64,000 nt of DNA from Candidatus Saccharimonadota bacterium (GCA_024697865.1 JAILSC010000009.1:26011-90010); one strand, 5' to 3'. Positions 51,482 through 61,485 are shown, counted from the first letter of the stretch. Program-made: numbers and translations. Notes: generated from the sequence alone by a model not told the origin.

Positions 51482-54358
51482 ATGGACAACGTGATAAGAG
51501 TAAAAGGAGCGCGGCAAAATAATTTACAAGATCTAAATGTAGATATTCCGCGAGATAAATTAGTAATTATTACGGGGCTATCAGGCTCTGGTAAGTCATC
51601 TTTAGCGTTTGATACGATTTATGCTGAAGGACAGAGGCGATATGTGGAATCGCTGTCTTCTTATGCGCGAATGTTTCTTGGAATTATGGATAAGCCGGAT
51701 GTGGATTCGATCACGGGTTTATCCCCAGCGATTTCAATTGACCAAAAGTCGACTTCGCGAAATCCGCGTTCAACCGTGGCAACAGTGACTGAGGTGTATG
51801 ATTATTTAAGATTATTATTTGCGAGAGTAGGGGTGCCACATTGTCCGATTTGTCATAAAGAGGTATCACGCCGGTCAGTGGAAGATATCGTGAATGAAGT
51901 GATGAAATTGCCGCTAGGGTCTAAATTAATGTTGCTGGCCCCGATAGTTTCGGATAAAAAAGGTGAGTTTTTGCATATTCGAGAACAGTACACGGCCAAA
52001 GGTTTCTCGCGGGTGAGAGTAGATGGAATTATTTATGCGTTAGATGAATTTCCGGAACTAAATAAAAATGAACGCCATAATATCGAAATTGTGGTGGATA
52101 GATTTGTCTTATCGCCAGAACTCCGGACGCGAATTGCCGGGTCGATCGAGCAGGCTTTAGAGATGGGGCAAGGAATTATCCAGCTATTACGCGTAACAGA
52201 CAATGCGACGGCAGTGGGAGAATCTAGAATCGGCGCGGAAAATACGGAAGTATTAACATATTCGCAACGATATGCCTGTCCGGACCATCCAGATGAGTTG
52301 ATTCCGGAACTTTCGCCTAGATTGTTCTCGTTCAACGCGCCAGAAGGAGCTTGTCCGACCTGTACGGGATTAGGTACGCGAATGGAAATAGATCCCGGGC
52401 TAGTATTTAATAACAATTTGACGATTGCGGAAGGGGGAATTCGACCGTTTAACCGAATCGGGCAAGATTCTTGGTGGCTAAAACGATTAATGAAAGTGGG
52501 GGCGAGCCACGGATTTGACGTGCATACACCGATTGGCGAGTTGTCAGAAGAAGTGAAACATTTGATTTTGTACGGGACGGGGGATGAAAAATACGAAATG
52601 AAAATTAGTGGGTCGGGGAAATTCGCGGCAGGAACGGTTTACCAAACCACTTATGAGGGAGTGATTCCGACTCTTGAGCGACGTTATCATGATCCGAAGA
52701 TTTCAGATTTTACGAAGCGAGATATTGAACGATTTATGCGAGTGCGGAAGTGCCAGACCTGTAAGGGGGCGAGATTAAAACCAGCAGTGTTAGCCGTGAC
52801 GGTGCACGGAATGAATATCGTAGATATGTGTAATCTAGATGTGGATGCTACGCTGGAAGTTTTATCGCAAGATTTAGGATTTACTGAAGAAGAAATGATG
52901 ATTGCCGGGCCGATTTTGAAGGAAATTCGGGAGCGAGTAAAATTTATGCAGGATGTGGGGCTGGGATATTTGGAACTTGGTCGAGCGGCTAATACGCTTT
53001 CTGGTGGAGAGGCACAGCGAATTAGATTGGCAACACAGATTGGTTCGGGATTGCAGGGAGTGCTATATGTGTTAGATGAGCCTTCGATCGGTTTGCATCA
53101 GCGAGACAATGACAAGTTGATTGCGACTTTGAAACATTTAAGAGATCTTAAAAACACAGTGCTAGTAGTAGAACACGATGAAGATACGATGCTGCAATCA
53201 GATTATATCATCGATATTGGACCGGGAGCGGGCTTGGTGGGCGGACGATTAGTGGCGGCAGGTACGCCTGAAGAGATTATGAAAAATCCAGACTCAGTTA
53301 CGGGTAAGTATTTGTCGGGGGAAATGACGATTCCGGTGCCAAAGAAGCGACGTAAGCCACGTGCAGGACAGGAATTAATTGTACGAGGGGCGCGAGAAAA
53401 TAATTTGAAGAACATTGACGTAAAGTTCCCGTTAGGTGTAATGACGGTGGTGTCGGGTGTGTCTGGATCTGGGAAATCGACATTGGTGAATTCAATTTTG
53501 GCAAATGAACTGTTAGCGAGATTGAATCGGGCACAAACAGTAGCTGGTACGCATGAGAAGATTGAGGGAATTGAAAATCTAGATAAGATTATTGTGATTG
53601 ACCAAAGTCCGATTGGGCGGACGCCGCGGTCGAATCCAGCGACGTATACGGGAGTATTTACGGCGATTCGAGATTTGTACGCTTCGCAGCCAGAGGCAGA
53701 GGTGCGAGGCTATAAGGCGGGGCGGTTCTCCTTTAATGTGAAGGGCGGACGGTGTGAAAATTGCCAGGGTGATGGAGTGAACAAAATTGAAATGCATTTT
53801 CTGCCAGATGTGTATGTGAAATGTCCGGTATGTAAAGGACGAAGATATAACCGGGAGGCGTTGGAAATCAAATACAAAGGAAAAGATATTTCACAGGTAC
53901 TGGAAATGACGATCGATGAAGCAGTGGAGTTCTTTGAGAATATTCCGTCGATTGTGGGGAAGTTAAAAACGATTCAGGAAGTAGGGTTAGGTTATATTCG
54001 GTTAGGGCAGCCGGCCACGACTTTTTCGGGTGGGGAGGCGCAACGGATTAAATTGGCAACGGAGCTATCGAAGCGATCCACTGGACGAACTTTGTACATA
54101 TTGGACGAGCCAACGACGGGGCTACATACGGATGACGTGAAGAGACTACTTTCGATTCTGGGGCGATTAGTAGACGCTGGGAATTCGATGATTATTATTG
54201 AGCATAATTTACACGTGATTAAATCGGCAGACTGGGTGATCGATATGGGACCAGAAGGGGGATTGAAGGGCGGTCAGGTAGTGGCTGAAGGAACGCCAGA
54301 AGCTTTGGCTCGCGACGCGAAGACTCCGACGGGGAAATATCTGCGGAAATATTTGTAA
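51482..54358 (+). CDS. uvrA: Excinuclease ABC subunit A
   Basis: This 958-residue damage-recognition ATPase of nucleotide excision repair has two ABC modules: Walker A GLSGSGKSS near residue 33 and GVSGSGKST in the second half; signatures LSGGEAQRIRLATQIG and FSGGEAQRIKLATELS; zinc modules CPICHKEVSRR, CPTCTGLG and CENCQGDGVNKIEMHF..CPVCKG. I prefer ATG 51482 (MDNVIRVKGARQNNL), which matches the family and lies 11 bases after TATAAT; ATG 51473 is only two bases after that box, but would be in frame. Confidence 0.96.
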   Translation: MDNVIRVKGARQNNLQDLNVDIPRDKLVIITGLSGSGKSSLAFDTIYAEGQRRYVESLSSYARMFLGIMDKPDVDSITGLSPAISIDQKSTSRNPRSTVATVTEVYDYLRLLFARVGVPHCPICHKEVSRRSVEDIVNEVMKLPLGSKLMLLAPIVSDKKGEFLHIREQYTAKGFSRVRVDGIIYALDEFPELNKNERHNIEIVVDRFVLSPELRTRIAGSIEQALEMGQGIIQLLRVTDNATAVGESRIGAENTEVLTYSQRYACPDHPDELIPELSPRLFSFNAPEGACPTCTGLGTRMEIDPGLVFNNNLTIAEGGIRPFNRIGQDSWWLKRLMKVGASHGFDVHTPIGELSEEVKHLILYGTGDEKYEMKISGSGKFAAGTVYQTTYEGVIPTLERRYHDPKISDFTKRDIERFMRVRKCQTCKGARLKPAVLAVTVHGMNIVDMCNLDVDATLEVLSQDLGFTEEEMMIAGPILKEIRERVKFMQDVGLGYLELGRAANTLSGGEAQRIRLATQIGSGLQGVLYVLDEPSIGLHQRDNDKLIATLKHLRDLKNTVLVVEHDEDTMLQSDYIIDIGPGAGLVGGRLVAAGTPEEIMKNPDSVTGKYLSGEMTIPVPKKRRKPRAGQELIVRGARENNLKNIDVKFPLGVMTVVSGVSGSGKSTLVNSILANELLARLNRAQTVAGTHEKIEGIENLDKIIVIDQSPIGRTPRSNPATYTGVFTAIRDLYASQPEAEVRGYKAGRFSFNVKGGRCENCQGDGVNKIEMHFLPDVYVKCPVCKGRRYNREALEIKYKGKDISQVLEMTIDEAVEFFENIPSIVGKLKTIQEVGLGYIRLGQPATTFSGGEAQRIKLATELSKRSTGRTLYILDEPTTGLHTDDVKRLLSILGRLVDAGNSMIIIEHNLHVIKSADWVIDMGPEGGLKGGQVVAEGTPEALARDAKTPTGKYLRKYL

Positions 54359-54389
54359 AAACGAAAACGTTTATGTTATAATTTAGAAT

Positions 54390-55346
54390 ATGAATGAAGG
54401 TCAGAATTCTGGTGCGGGGAATGTGACGCCTGGCGCAAATATAGGGGGTTCACCACAGCCGATACAACCGATGCAACAGCCGGTGGGGTCGCAACCAGTG
54501 ACGCCGCAACCGATGCAGCAGCCGATAGTCTCGTCTGGGACGGGTGATATTGTGATTGGTGACACTGGTCCGGACAAGAAATCTCGCAAGGGGGTGGTGA
54601 TTTTGATTATATTAGTAGTGATATTAGCATTGGTCGGTGGGGGAATTGCTTTGTGGCAGAGTGGAGTGCTTGGTGGGGGCGGGAATGGCATCAGTCAGGA
54701 ACAATTAGCAGATTTAGAAAATAAATATAATAGTTATACAAACTATGTGGTCTATGGCGACGAGACCATAAATAGGCCTGAAATGGAGTTTATTGAAGAA
54801 GCAGCACCATATTTTGAAGTTTCTAATGGAGAATCTCCGGAGGTATATTTGGAAAGAACGGAATTTTTATATGCGGAATTTAGAGATGATTATTTGAAAT
54901 CTGGGATTAAAGATAAAATTGATTTAACGCCGTTGGAGACTTATTTCTTAGATTACGTTAAAGTGCGGCCAATAGATAATGAGGAAATTTTGAAAATATA
55001 TTTAAAAAATAAACAGCAGGGCGCTAAAAAGGTGATAGATGAAAGGGTTGTATCAGCAAATGAATCTTTATCGCAATATATAAGCGCCGTTAAAAAGTAT
55101 TATAGTTCGTATCTAGATTTATTGGCGAAAATAGATGCAGCTGGCTGTATTCGGGGTGGGGAGGTAGTGACTAACTGCTATGTTGTTGGTGAAAACGATG
55201 AACAGCAACTCGATGCTGCATTAACTGAAGTAGCTGACGAAGTAAATGGGCTGAAAAATTCAGCTTTGGACACGTTAAAGAGTTTATATATTAGTTTTTA
55301 TGGCGAAATTCCCACAGAAAATCAGGGTGATGGAGGGGAACAATGA
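54390..55346 (+). CDS. Single-TM protein coupled to the VirB6-like gene
   Basis: This 318-residue protein has about 60 N-terminal residues that are Pro/Gln/Gly-rich (QPIQPMQQPVGSQPVTPQP), then a KKSRK patch and one TM helix (about 70-92, GVVILIILVVILALVGGGIALW). An exposed helical domain of about 215 residues follows, with two Cys (AGCIRGGEVVTNCYV). Its stop overlaps the start of the VirB6-like gene (ATGA), which suggests the two products work together, perhaps in a secretion or uptake machine. TGT-TATAAT lies seven bases before ATG. Confidence 0.72.
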   Translation: MNEGQNSGAGNVTPGANIGGSPQPIQPMQQPVGSQPVTPQPMQQPIVSSGTGDIVIGDTGPDKKSRKGVVILIILVVILALVGGGIALWQSGVLGGGGNGISQEQLADLENKYNSYTNYVVYGDETINRPEMEFIEEAAPYFEVSNGESPEVYLERTEFLYAEFRDDYLKSGIKDKIDLTPLETYFLDYVKVRPIDNEEILKIYLKNKQQGAKKVIDERVVSANESLSQYISAVKKYYSSYLDLLAKIDAAGCIRGGEVVTNCYVVGENDEQQLDAALTEVADEVNGLKNSALDTLKSLYISFYGEIPTENQGDGGEQ

Positions 55347-58276
55347 GTTGGATAAATAAAAAATGGATTGGCGCGTTGTTGTTGTCTGCGATTGCTTTGG
55401 TAGGGGTTTTTAGCTTAGCGGGTGACGATGTTTATGCAGAAGAAGATTTGGGATATATGGACGCGTCGTTCGACGTCAGTGTGACGAGAACTAAAAAAAA
55501 TGTATGCTTAGAGACCGAACCCTATGGTGAATCTTTGACATGTGTGCGGTACGGGGACGAAACGGCGACTGAAACTGTGACGATTAAAGATACAGGAGGC
55601 GGTCATTATACCGTGAATGGTTCTAATTCGGCGGGAGTCTTTAAGGATGGCGAGGGCTATGGCGTGAATTTTACCATTTCAAGTGGAATTTTACATGTGG
55701 CTGTAAATGATTTACAACTTGGAGGGCATTGGAAAAATGGAACGCACGTGGAGAAGTTTAGTTTAGGGAATGCTGGAACGCTCAGAAATGAATTTGCTGG
55801 TAAACTTGGTGGAGAGTATGAAGGAGGGGAACTTGGTAAGATTACATTTTCGGTAGGGGAAGTTAGTTATACTAAAATTCGACAATTTGAAGTAACAGCT
55901 CTTAGTGCCAATATGTGTCGGGCAAGTGATAGTGACCCAAGCACGTGCGAAGAAGACCCAACGCCGTTAACAGGTTTTCCGCAAACTATGTACGTATATT
56001 CTCATAATGACGGTGAGAGCTGGTGCGTGACGGATGATGTCAGATGGACAAAAGGGCCAAAATGTGGAAGTGGAACATCTTCACAGAAAATAGGTGCGAG
56101 TGTCGAAATTAGGACGGTAGCTATGGCTGGCGGCAACACTAGGTTTAGTATTATAAATAGTAGAACCGGAGACAAATGGGTAGATGTTTATGTAGAAAAA
56201 GGAATTAGCGCAGATGATTTCCTGAAAAGAGTTAAAAGTGCGATTGACGCTAGTGGAGGAACTTTAAAGGTACAATATGGCGAGAGTGGTATTGGATATA
56301 TTTCTGAATATGTTTTTGGGGCAGAAAACAGTAACGCTACTAGTATAACCGAAACAGAAGCGGATCTTAGCGGACCAGAGACAACTTGTATGAATTCGGG
56401 AGCAGCGAATACTTTGGGGTGGATAGTGTGTCCACTTACGGAATGGCTAAGCGGACAGGCACAAGGGCTATATGAAAATACGGTAAAAGATGCCTTGCAG
56501 GTAGAGCCAGAACTATTTACAGGAGCAGGCGGAGGTACTCAACAGGGCTGGAATACGTTCAGACGTATTGCTAATACATTATTTATTATATTGTTATTGG
56601 TAGTGATATTCTCACAGCTAACTGGTGTGGGAATTGACAATTATGGAATTAAAAAGATTTTGCCGAAATTGATTATTGCGGCGATTCTGATTAATATGTC
56701 ATATTGGATTTGTGTGGCATTTGTAGATTTGTCTAATATCTTAGGGAATGCTTTTCAGGCGATGTTTAATGGTCTAGCTGGAAATGTGACCAACGCGACT
56801 AATGTGTATGCTTCTTCGAATATTCTCGCTTCGGGTGGGGCGACAATTGTGAGTGTAATTGTTATTTCGGGACTATTGGGAGCGGCGGCGAGAGCGGGGG
56901 TGTTGGATTCGGCGGTTTTGATGACGCTTTTGGTGGCGGCACTTGGCGTGGTGATTTCGATCCTCTTTCTGTTCCTATTGTTGTCGATACGCCAAGCGGC
57001 GATTGTGATATTAATAGTATTATCACCTTTAGCGGTAGCTTGTAACATGCTGCCTAATACGAAGTCTTTGTTCGATAAATGGTTGAAGCTATTTGAGGCT
57101 TTGCTATTGGTCTATCCGATTTGTGGACTTTTGATTGGTGGTGGTAATTATGTGTCGAAATTATTATTAGCGAGTGGTTTTGGAGATAATGGAATCTTTA
57201 GTGCTATTACGTCTGTGGTTGTAGGGATAATACCGATATTCTTTATCCCGACAGTGCTCAGGCAATCGTTCTCGGCTATGGGGCAATTGGGGGCGAGAAT
57301 TAGCGGTATGAGCCAGGCGGCTAGAGGAGCGGCCACTAGAGGGATGCGAAATAGTGATATGTATAGAAACGCTAGGGAACGGTTGCAGGAGGGGGCGACT
57401 AGGCGTAGGGCTGGAATAGGTAGGGATGGCCAGGCAAGAGACTTTGGAAGGGTCAGGACTTTTATGAGAGGCGGTAATAGAGGTATAGAGAGAGCCAGGG
57501 CTCAAGCTTATCAAGACCAGATGGCGGCGAGGAATAGAGCACGACTACTTGATACTGACTCATATAATGAGTTGATAAGTGCTGGAGCTGAAAATCAGGC
57601 AGTACAAGATGAAATGACACGACTCGCCCACAGTGGAGCTATAAATAATATAGCCACTTTACAGGAAGGATTGCAAGCAGCATTGGAGGGAGATGGTGAT
57701 GCTGTAGGAATTAGAGCTTATACGGATGCCTTGGCTACTAATGGTGAGGCTGGCCGGAATGCTATTGCTGAAGCCTGGGCTCTTGCAACTCGAAATGCAA
57801 ACCAAGGAAGAGGGGTTTCGGACACTGCGGCGAGAACTTTTGGTAATAATATTTTGAATAATCATGATAGCTTTAGAACTGACGCTAGGAGTCTTTATGA
57901 TGCAGGCGCGCAAGCGGCAGCAGGGAATAGATATGGCGGCAGATTTGCTAGTGCAGAAGATATGCGAGCAGGTCAGTTGGCTATGCATGCTACAGCGGGG
58001 TCTATGGCGACTATGGACGATACAGAATTTGCGCGGACGTTCTTAGGCGGTGCAGAATATGGAGCGTTGGATGAAAACGGGAATCTTGTGGGGAATGTTG
58101 ATTTTGGTCAAGGCCCCGGAGGTTTGGGATTGAGCGATGAACAGAGAAATGCTATCGGACAGAACGCAATTAGGGCTTTGGAACATTCTGAGAATTTGGA
58201 TCCGAATAGAAGAGCGTATCTAGAAAGAATACGCGATGCGGCTTTTCCGACAGGTGTGCAGCAGCCGAACTCGTAA
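55343..58276 (+). CDS. VirB6/TrbL-like polytopic membrane protein with large extracellular N-domain
   Basis: This 977-residue protein has a signal peptide (about 1-32, cleavage near VYA-EED), then about 350 exposed beta-rich residues with several Cys. A membrane block follows at about 400-720, with helices such as LFIILLLVVIFSQLTGVGI, KLIIAAILINMSYWICVAFVDLSNILG and VVISILFLFLLLSIRQAAIVILIVLSPLAVACNMLP. That block matches the VirB6/TrbL family of type IV secretion channels. The C-terminal 250 residues are Ala/Arg-rich and cytoplasmic. The partner gene overlaps upstream by four bases. No VirB4 ATPase is in the window. Confidence 0.82.
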   Translation: MSWINKKWIGALLLSAIALVGVFSLAGDDVYAEEDLGYMDASFDVSVTRTKKNVCLETEPYGESLTCVRYGDETATETVTIKDTGGGHYTVNGSNSAGVFKDGEGYGVNFTISSGILHVAVNDLQLGGHWKNGTHVEKFSLGNAGTLRNEFAGKLGGEYEGGELGKITFSVGEVSYTKIRQFEVTALSANMCRASDSDPSTCEEDPTPLTGFPQTMYVYSHNDGESWCVTDDVRWTKGPKCGSGTSSQKIGASVEIRTVAMAGGNTRFSIINSRTGDKWVDVYVEKGISADDFLKRVKSAIDASGGTLKVQYGESGIGYISEYVFGAENSNATSITETEADLSGPETTCMNSGAANTLGWIVCPLTEWLSGQAQGLYENTVKDALQVEPELFTGAGGGTQQGWNTFRRIANTLFIILLLVVIFSQLTGVGIDNYGIKKILPKLIIAAILINMSYWICVAFVDLSNILGNAFQAMFNGLAGNVTNATNVYASSNILASGGATIVSVIVISGLLGAAARAGVLDSAVLMTLLVAALGVVISILFLFLLLSIRQAAIVILIVLSPLAVACNMLPNTKSLFDKWLKLFEALLLVYPICGLLIGGGNYVSKLLLASGFGDNGIFSAITSVVVGIIPIFFIPTVLRQSFSAMGQLGARISGMSQAARGAATRGMRNSDMYRNARERLQEGATRRRAGIGRDGQARDFGRVRTFMRGGNRGIERARAQAYQDQMAARNRARLLDTDSYNELISAGAENQAVQDEMTRLAHSGAINNIATLQEGLQAALEGDGDAVGIRAYTDALATNGEAGRNAIAEAWALATRNANQGRGVSDTAARTFGNNILNNHDSFRTDARSLYDAGAQAAAGNRYGGRFASAEDMRAGQLAMHATAGSMATMDDTEFARTFLGGAEYGALDENGNLVGNVDFGQGPGGLGLSDEQRNAIGQNAIRALEHSENLDPNRRAYLERIRDAAFPTGVQQPNS

Positions 58277-58282
58277 TAAATT

Positions 58283-58873
58283 ATGGCCTGGAAAAACGAT
58301 CAAGTAAGTGGGGTGGAAACGGAGAAAATATTAGAGCTGGCCAGGAAATGTCTGAGCGTGGAGGGGGATTTTGTGGAGCTGGGATGTTATAAGGGGGACA
58401 CGTCGCTGTTACTGGCTAGTTTATTAGTGGAAAACCCGGTGGAAAACTCGGCTAAAAGACTTTGGATTTATGATTCGTTTGAGGGGCTACCTGAGAAAGG
58501 GAGCGAGGACGACTCGGCTTTAGGGGTGGATTTTAAAAAGGGGGAACTGCTGGTAACTAAAAGAGAGGTGAAGGAGAGATTCTTACGAGCTGGATTGCCG
58601 GTGCCGGTAATGAAAAAGGCGTGGTTCTCAGATTTAACAGGGTCGGATTTGCCGGAGTCGATTGCTTTGGCTTTTCTAGATGGGGATTTATATGAATCGA
58701 TCAAGGACAGCTTGCGATTAGTGGAGCCAAAAATGAATGAGAGAAGCATAATTATCGTCCATGATTACAATAATCCAGCTTTGCCGGGAGTGGCAAAAGC
58801 AGTGGACGAATGGCTGACCAATAAAGCGTACAAACTAGAAGTTTTCCAGAGCATGGCGATTTTACAAGGTTAA
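58283..58873 (+). CDS. TylF/macrocin-O-methyltransferase-like protein
   Basis: This 196-residue SAM-dependent methyltransferase-like protein has FVELGCYKGDTSLLLASLL (SAM loop), IYDSFEGLPEK, LAFLDGDLYESIKDSL and IIIVHDYNNPALPGVAKAVDEWL, the metal/catalytic Asp pattern of the TylF group. Family members O-methylate sugars; here a surface-glycan sugar is a reasonable guess. It follows the VirB6-like gene by six bases, and the CIRCE operator begins directly after its stop codon. Confidence 0.85.
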   Translation: MAWKNDQVSGVETEKILELARKCLSVEGDFVELGCYKGDTSLLLASLLVENPVENSAKRLWIYDSFEGLPEKGSEDDSALGVDFKKGELLVTKREVKERFLRAGLPVPVMKKAWFSDLTGSDLPESIALAFLDGDLYESIKDSLRLVEPKMNERSIIIVHDYNNPALPGVAKAVDEWLTNKAYKLEVFQSMAILQG

Positions 58874-58900
58874 TTAGCACTCGGGGGTTGTAAGTGCTAA
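58874..58900. promoter_or_regulatory. CIRCE operator (HrcA-binding site) of groESL
   Basis: TTAGCACTC (58874-58882), a nine-base spacer, then AAGTGCTAA (58892-58900). This matches the CIRCE consensus with one change in the right arm (A instead of G). It lies just upstream of the groES -10 box TGC-TATAAT (58910-58915), so bound HrcA would block RNA polymerase. No hrcA gene is in the window. Confidence 0.95.
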
Positions 58901-58937
58901 TTTTTGTGCTATAATAGAGGTAGAAAAGGAGTTAAAT

Positions 58938-59192
58938 ATGACACTAAAACCGTTAAAAGACAGAGTAGTAGCAGTGGTAGAAAAACCGCTAGAAAAAACT
59001 AAATCCGGGATTCTACTGGGTGAGGCGAAAGAGAAGCCAGCCTATGCAGTGGTAGAATCAGTGGGACCGGAAGTGTCCGGGGTTAAGAAGGGGGATAAAA
59101 TTGTGTACAAAGAATATTCAACGACTGAAATCAAGATGGATAAGAAAAACTACATAATCTTAAGAGAGGAGGATGTCTTAGCGACATTATAA
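58938..59192 (+). CDS. groES: Co-chaperonin GroES
   Basis: The product is 84 residues: MTLKPLKDRVVAVVEKPLEKTKSGILL, with the mobile loop around KTKSGILLGEAKEKP, and KKGDKIVYKEYSTTEIKMDKKNYIILREEDVLATL. It caps GroEL. AAAGGAG Shine-Dalgarno, six bases before ATG. The groEL gene follows after four bases in the same heat-shock operon, controlled by CIRCE. Confidence 0.97.
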   Translation: MTLKPLKDRVVAVVEKPLEKTKSGILLGEAKEKPAYAVVESVGPEVSGVKKGDKIVYKEYSTTEIKMDKKNYIILREEDVLATL

Positions 59193-59196
59193 AAAT

Positions 59197-60810
59197 ATGG
59201 CAAAGAAAATTTATTACGAAGCAGAAGCTAGAGACAAGGTACTATCGGGGGCGAAGCAGCTATATGATGCGGTAAAAGTAACTTTTGGCCCGAAGGGAAA
59301 AAACGTCATCATTGAAAAGGAATACGGTGCACCAGTGATTACGCATGATGGTGTGACGGTGGCAGAGGCTGTGGAACTACCTTCCAAGGACGAAACTCTA
59401 GGTGAGGCAGTGGGAGCAAAGCTAATTAAGACTGCGGCTCAGAAATTAAATAAGGTGGCAGGTGATGGGACAACTACAGTAACGGTGCTAACCTATAATA
59501 TTTTAAACGAAGCCAATAAATTGATTGCTGCCGGGATGAATCCGATGGAACTACGTCGAGGGATTGAGAAGGCTGGAGCGAAGATCGTGAAAGGAATTGA
59601 AAAGGTAGCGGAGAAGATTGAGGGTGATTCTGGTAAGGTAGCAGAAGTAGCGACGATTTCGGCAGGAGATGCAGAAATCGGCAAATTAATCGCCGAAGTG
59701 ATTTCGAAGATCGGTAAAGACGGCGTAGTGACGGTGGAAGCTGGGCAAGGTTTAGAAATGGAACAAGAAATTGTCGAAGGATTTTCGTACGATAAGGGAT
59801 ATGCCTCACCGTTTTTCGTGACAGACGCGAACCGCCAAGAAGCAATTTTCGAAAAGCCGTTGATTTTGATTACTGAAAAGAAAATTTCGGCGGCAGGGGA
59901 TATTTTGCCACTACTAGAAAAGGTAGCACAAAGTGGAAAGAAAGATTTGGTGATTATTGCGGAAGAAGTATCAGGCGAAGCGTTGAGTTTGTTAGTATTG
60001 AACAAACTAAAGGGCGTATTTAATTCATTGGTTTTGAAGGCTCCGTCTTTTGGCGATAGACGCAAAGAGATTATGGAGGATATTGCTATTCTGACGGACG
60101 CAACGGTGGTTTCAGAAGAAAAAGGTTTGAGACTGGAAGAAGTGGGGATGGAAGTACTTGGCTCAGCGGCAAAGGTAATTGCTGAAAAAGATGAAACAAC
60201 TATTATTAAGGGCGCTGGAGCGGCTAGTGCAGTGAAAGAACGAATCGGCTTAATTACAAGCTTGGCGAAGGCGGCACGGTCGGACTATGAAAGAGAAGAA
60301 TTTGAGAAACGAGCGGCGGCGTTGTCTGGTAAGGTGGCAGTGATTAAGGTGGGTGGAGCGACGGAAACTGAAATTGACGAAAAGAAATTCCGAGTGGATG
60401 ACGCAGTGGCAGCAACGAAAGCAGCGCTAGCAGAAGGGATTGTGACTGGCGGTGGAGTGACGTTAGTAAACATGGCTAATGATCTACCAGGTACGGACGC
60501 TGGTGTAAAAATCGTGAAAGAAGCGTTGAAGGCTCCATTTGTACATATTATGGAGAATGCAGGGTTGAATGCTCAAGCTCTACTAGCTGAAGTAGAAGGG
60601 GCTAAAGCTGGTATGGGTGTAAACGTAATGAAACCAGAAGCTGGACTAGTAGATTTGAAGAAAGCGGGAGTAATTGATCCGGCGAAGGTGACGAAAGAAG
60701 CGGTAAAGAATGCAACTTCGATTGCCGCGACAGCAATCACTATGGGAGCATTGATTTGTGAAATTCCAGAAGAAAAACCACAGGCTCCAGACATGGGCGG
60801 GATGTACTAA
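59197..60810 (+). CDS. groEL: Chaperonin GroEL
   Basis: This 537-residue 60-kDa chaperonin subunit shows GPKGKNVIIEKEYGAPVITHDGVTVA, AGDGTTTVTVL (nucleotide site), AAVEEGIV-type region as VAATKAALAEGIVTGGG, and the short GGM tail (PDMGGMY). Together with GroES it folds cytosolic proteins. It is cotranscribed with groES, ends at a strong terminator, and is regulated by the CIRCE site. Confidence 0.98.
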   Translation: MAKKIYYEAEARDKVLSGAKQLYDAVKVTFGPKGKNVIIEKEYGAPVITHDGVTVAEAVELPSKDETLGEAVGAKLIKTAAQKLNKVAGDGTTTVTVLTYNILNEANKLIAAGMNPMELRRGIEKAGAKIVKGIEKVAEKIEGDSGKVAEVATISAGDAEIGKLIAEVISKIGKDGVVTVEAGQGLEMEQEIVEGFSYDKGYASPFFVTDANRQEAIFEKPLILITEKKISAAGDILPLLEKVAQSGKKDLVIIAEEVSGEALSLLVLNKLKGVFNSLVLKAPSFGDRRKEIMEDIAILTDATVVSEEKGLRLEEVGMEVLGSAAKVIAEKDETTIIKGAGAASAVKERIGLITSLAKAARSDYEREEFEKRAAALSGKVAVIKVGGATETEIDEKKFRVDDAVAATKAALAEGIVTGGGVTLVNMANDLPGTDAGVKIVKEALKAPFVHIMENAGLNAQALLAEVEGAKAGMGVNVMKPEAGLVDLKKAGVIDPAKVTKEAVKNATSIAATAITMGALICEIPEEKPQAPDMGGMY

Positions 60811-60818
60811 AAGAAATA

Positions 60819-60847
60819 AAAATAACCCCCGAAAGGGGGTTATTTTT
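60819..60847. terminator. Bidirectional terminator after groEL
   Basis: AAAATAACCCCC-GAAA-GGGGGTTATTTT with A and T tracts on the two sides serves groESL and the convergent gene at 60853. Confidence 0.92.
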
Positions 60848-60852
60848 AGGGT

Positions 60853-61485
60853 CTACATCTTATTGATGGATTCAACGAGATAGAGCAAGGCTTCGGCGCG
60901 CTCTTTTTCGTCGGGGATCTCGCGAGCAGCTTGGTAGGCTGGTTGAAGTACGGTATAATCTTTGAGCTCGTCGAAAATGTCGCGATAAACCTTGAATCTT
61001 TGAGCATGATCCATGTCGATTTTATTAAGCAAAGGAACTAAGTCGCGAAGGGCAGCTTTTTTCACTTCTGTGGTGCTAAGAGACTGAGGGATAGTCTCGA
61101 CCGAGAGCGCCTCAATAGTAGGAGTAGAGTCTACTACGGGAGTTTCTGGTTCTTGGGTGGGTTCAGGCATAGATTCGATGGCGATTTCTTCGGGCATAGG
61201 AGCCGGAGTTGGTGCGCCTAAATTCGGCAAATCTACAGGCTCAATTGGAGCTATGGGTTCTGGAGCTGGAGCGGGTGGAATTTCTACTTCAGGTTCCGGA
61301 AAAGGACCGACTGGCTCGCTAAGTTCGCCGGTATCACCTTCAGGAACTGAAGATGGAGCTGCCACTGGATCGGAAAAGACTGGGTCGACGTTGGTTGTGT
61401 TGGTAATATCGTCGATTGCTTTTTGTAGATCATCATTAGTAGCTTGATCCAAAACTTGATTATCTATTGGTTGATTTTGCTCCAT
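60853..61485 (-). CDS. Acidic Pro-rich protein of unknown function
   Basis: The product has 210 residues. Residues about 30-135 are a low-complexity Pro/Glu/Ala/Val stretch (EPEVEIPPAPAPEPIAPIEPVD..), then a helical C-terminal domain (KKAALRDLVPLLNKIDMDHAQRFKVYRDIFDEL..ERAEALLYLVESINKM). There is no TM or signal peptide. ATG 61485 follows an AAAGGTGG Shine-Dalgarno; a GTG nine bases upstream is possible. I do not recognise the family. Confidence 0.7.
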   Translation of the reverse strand: MEQNQPIDNQVLDQATNDDLQKAIDDITNTTNVDPVFSDPVAAPSSVPEGDTGELSEPVGPFPEPEVEIPPAPAPEPIAPIEPVDLPNLGAPTPAPMPEEIAIESMPEPTQEPETPVVDSTPTIEALSVETIPQSLSTTEVKKAALRDLVPLLNKIDMDHAQRFKVYRDIFDELKDYTVLQPAYQAAREIPDEKERAEALLYLVESINKM

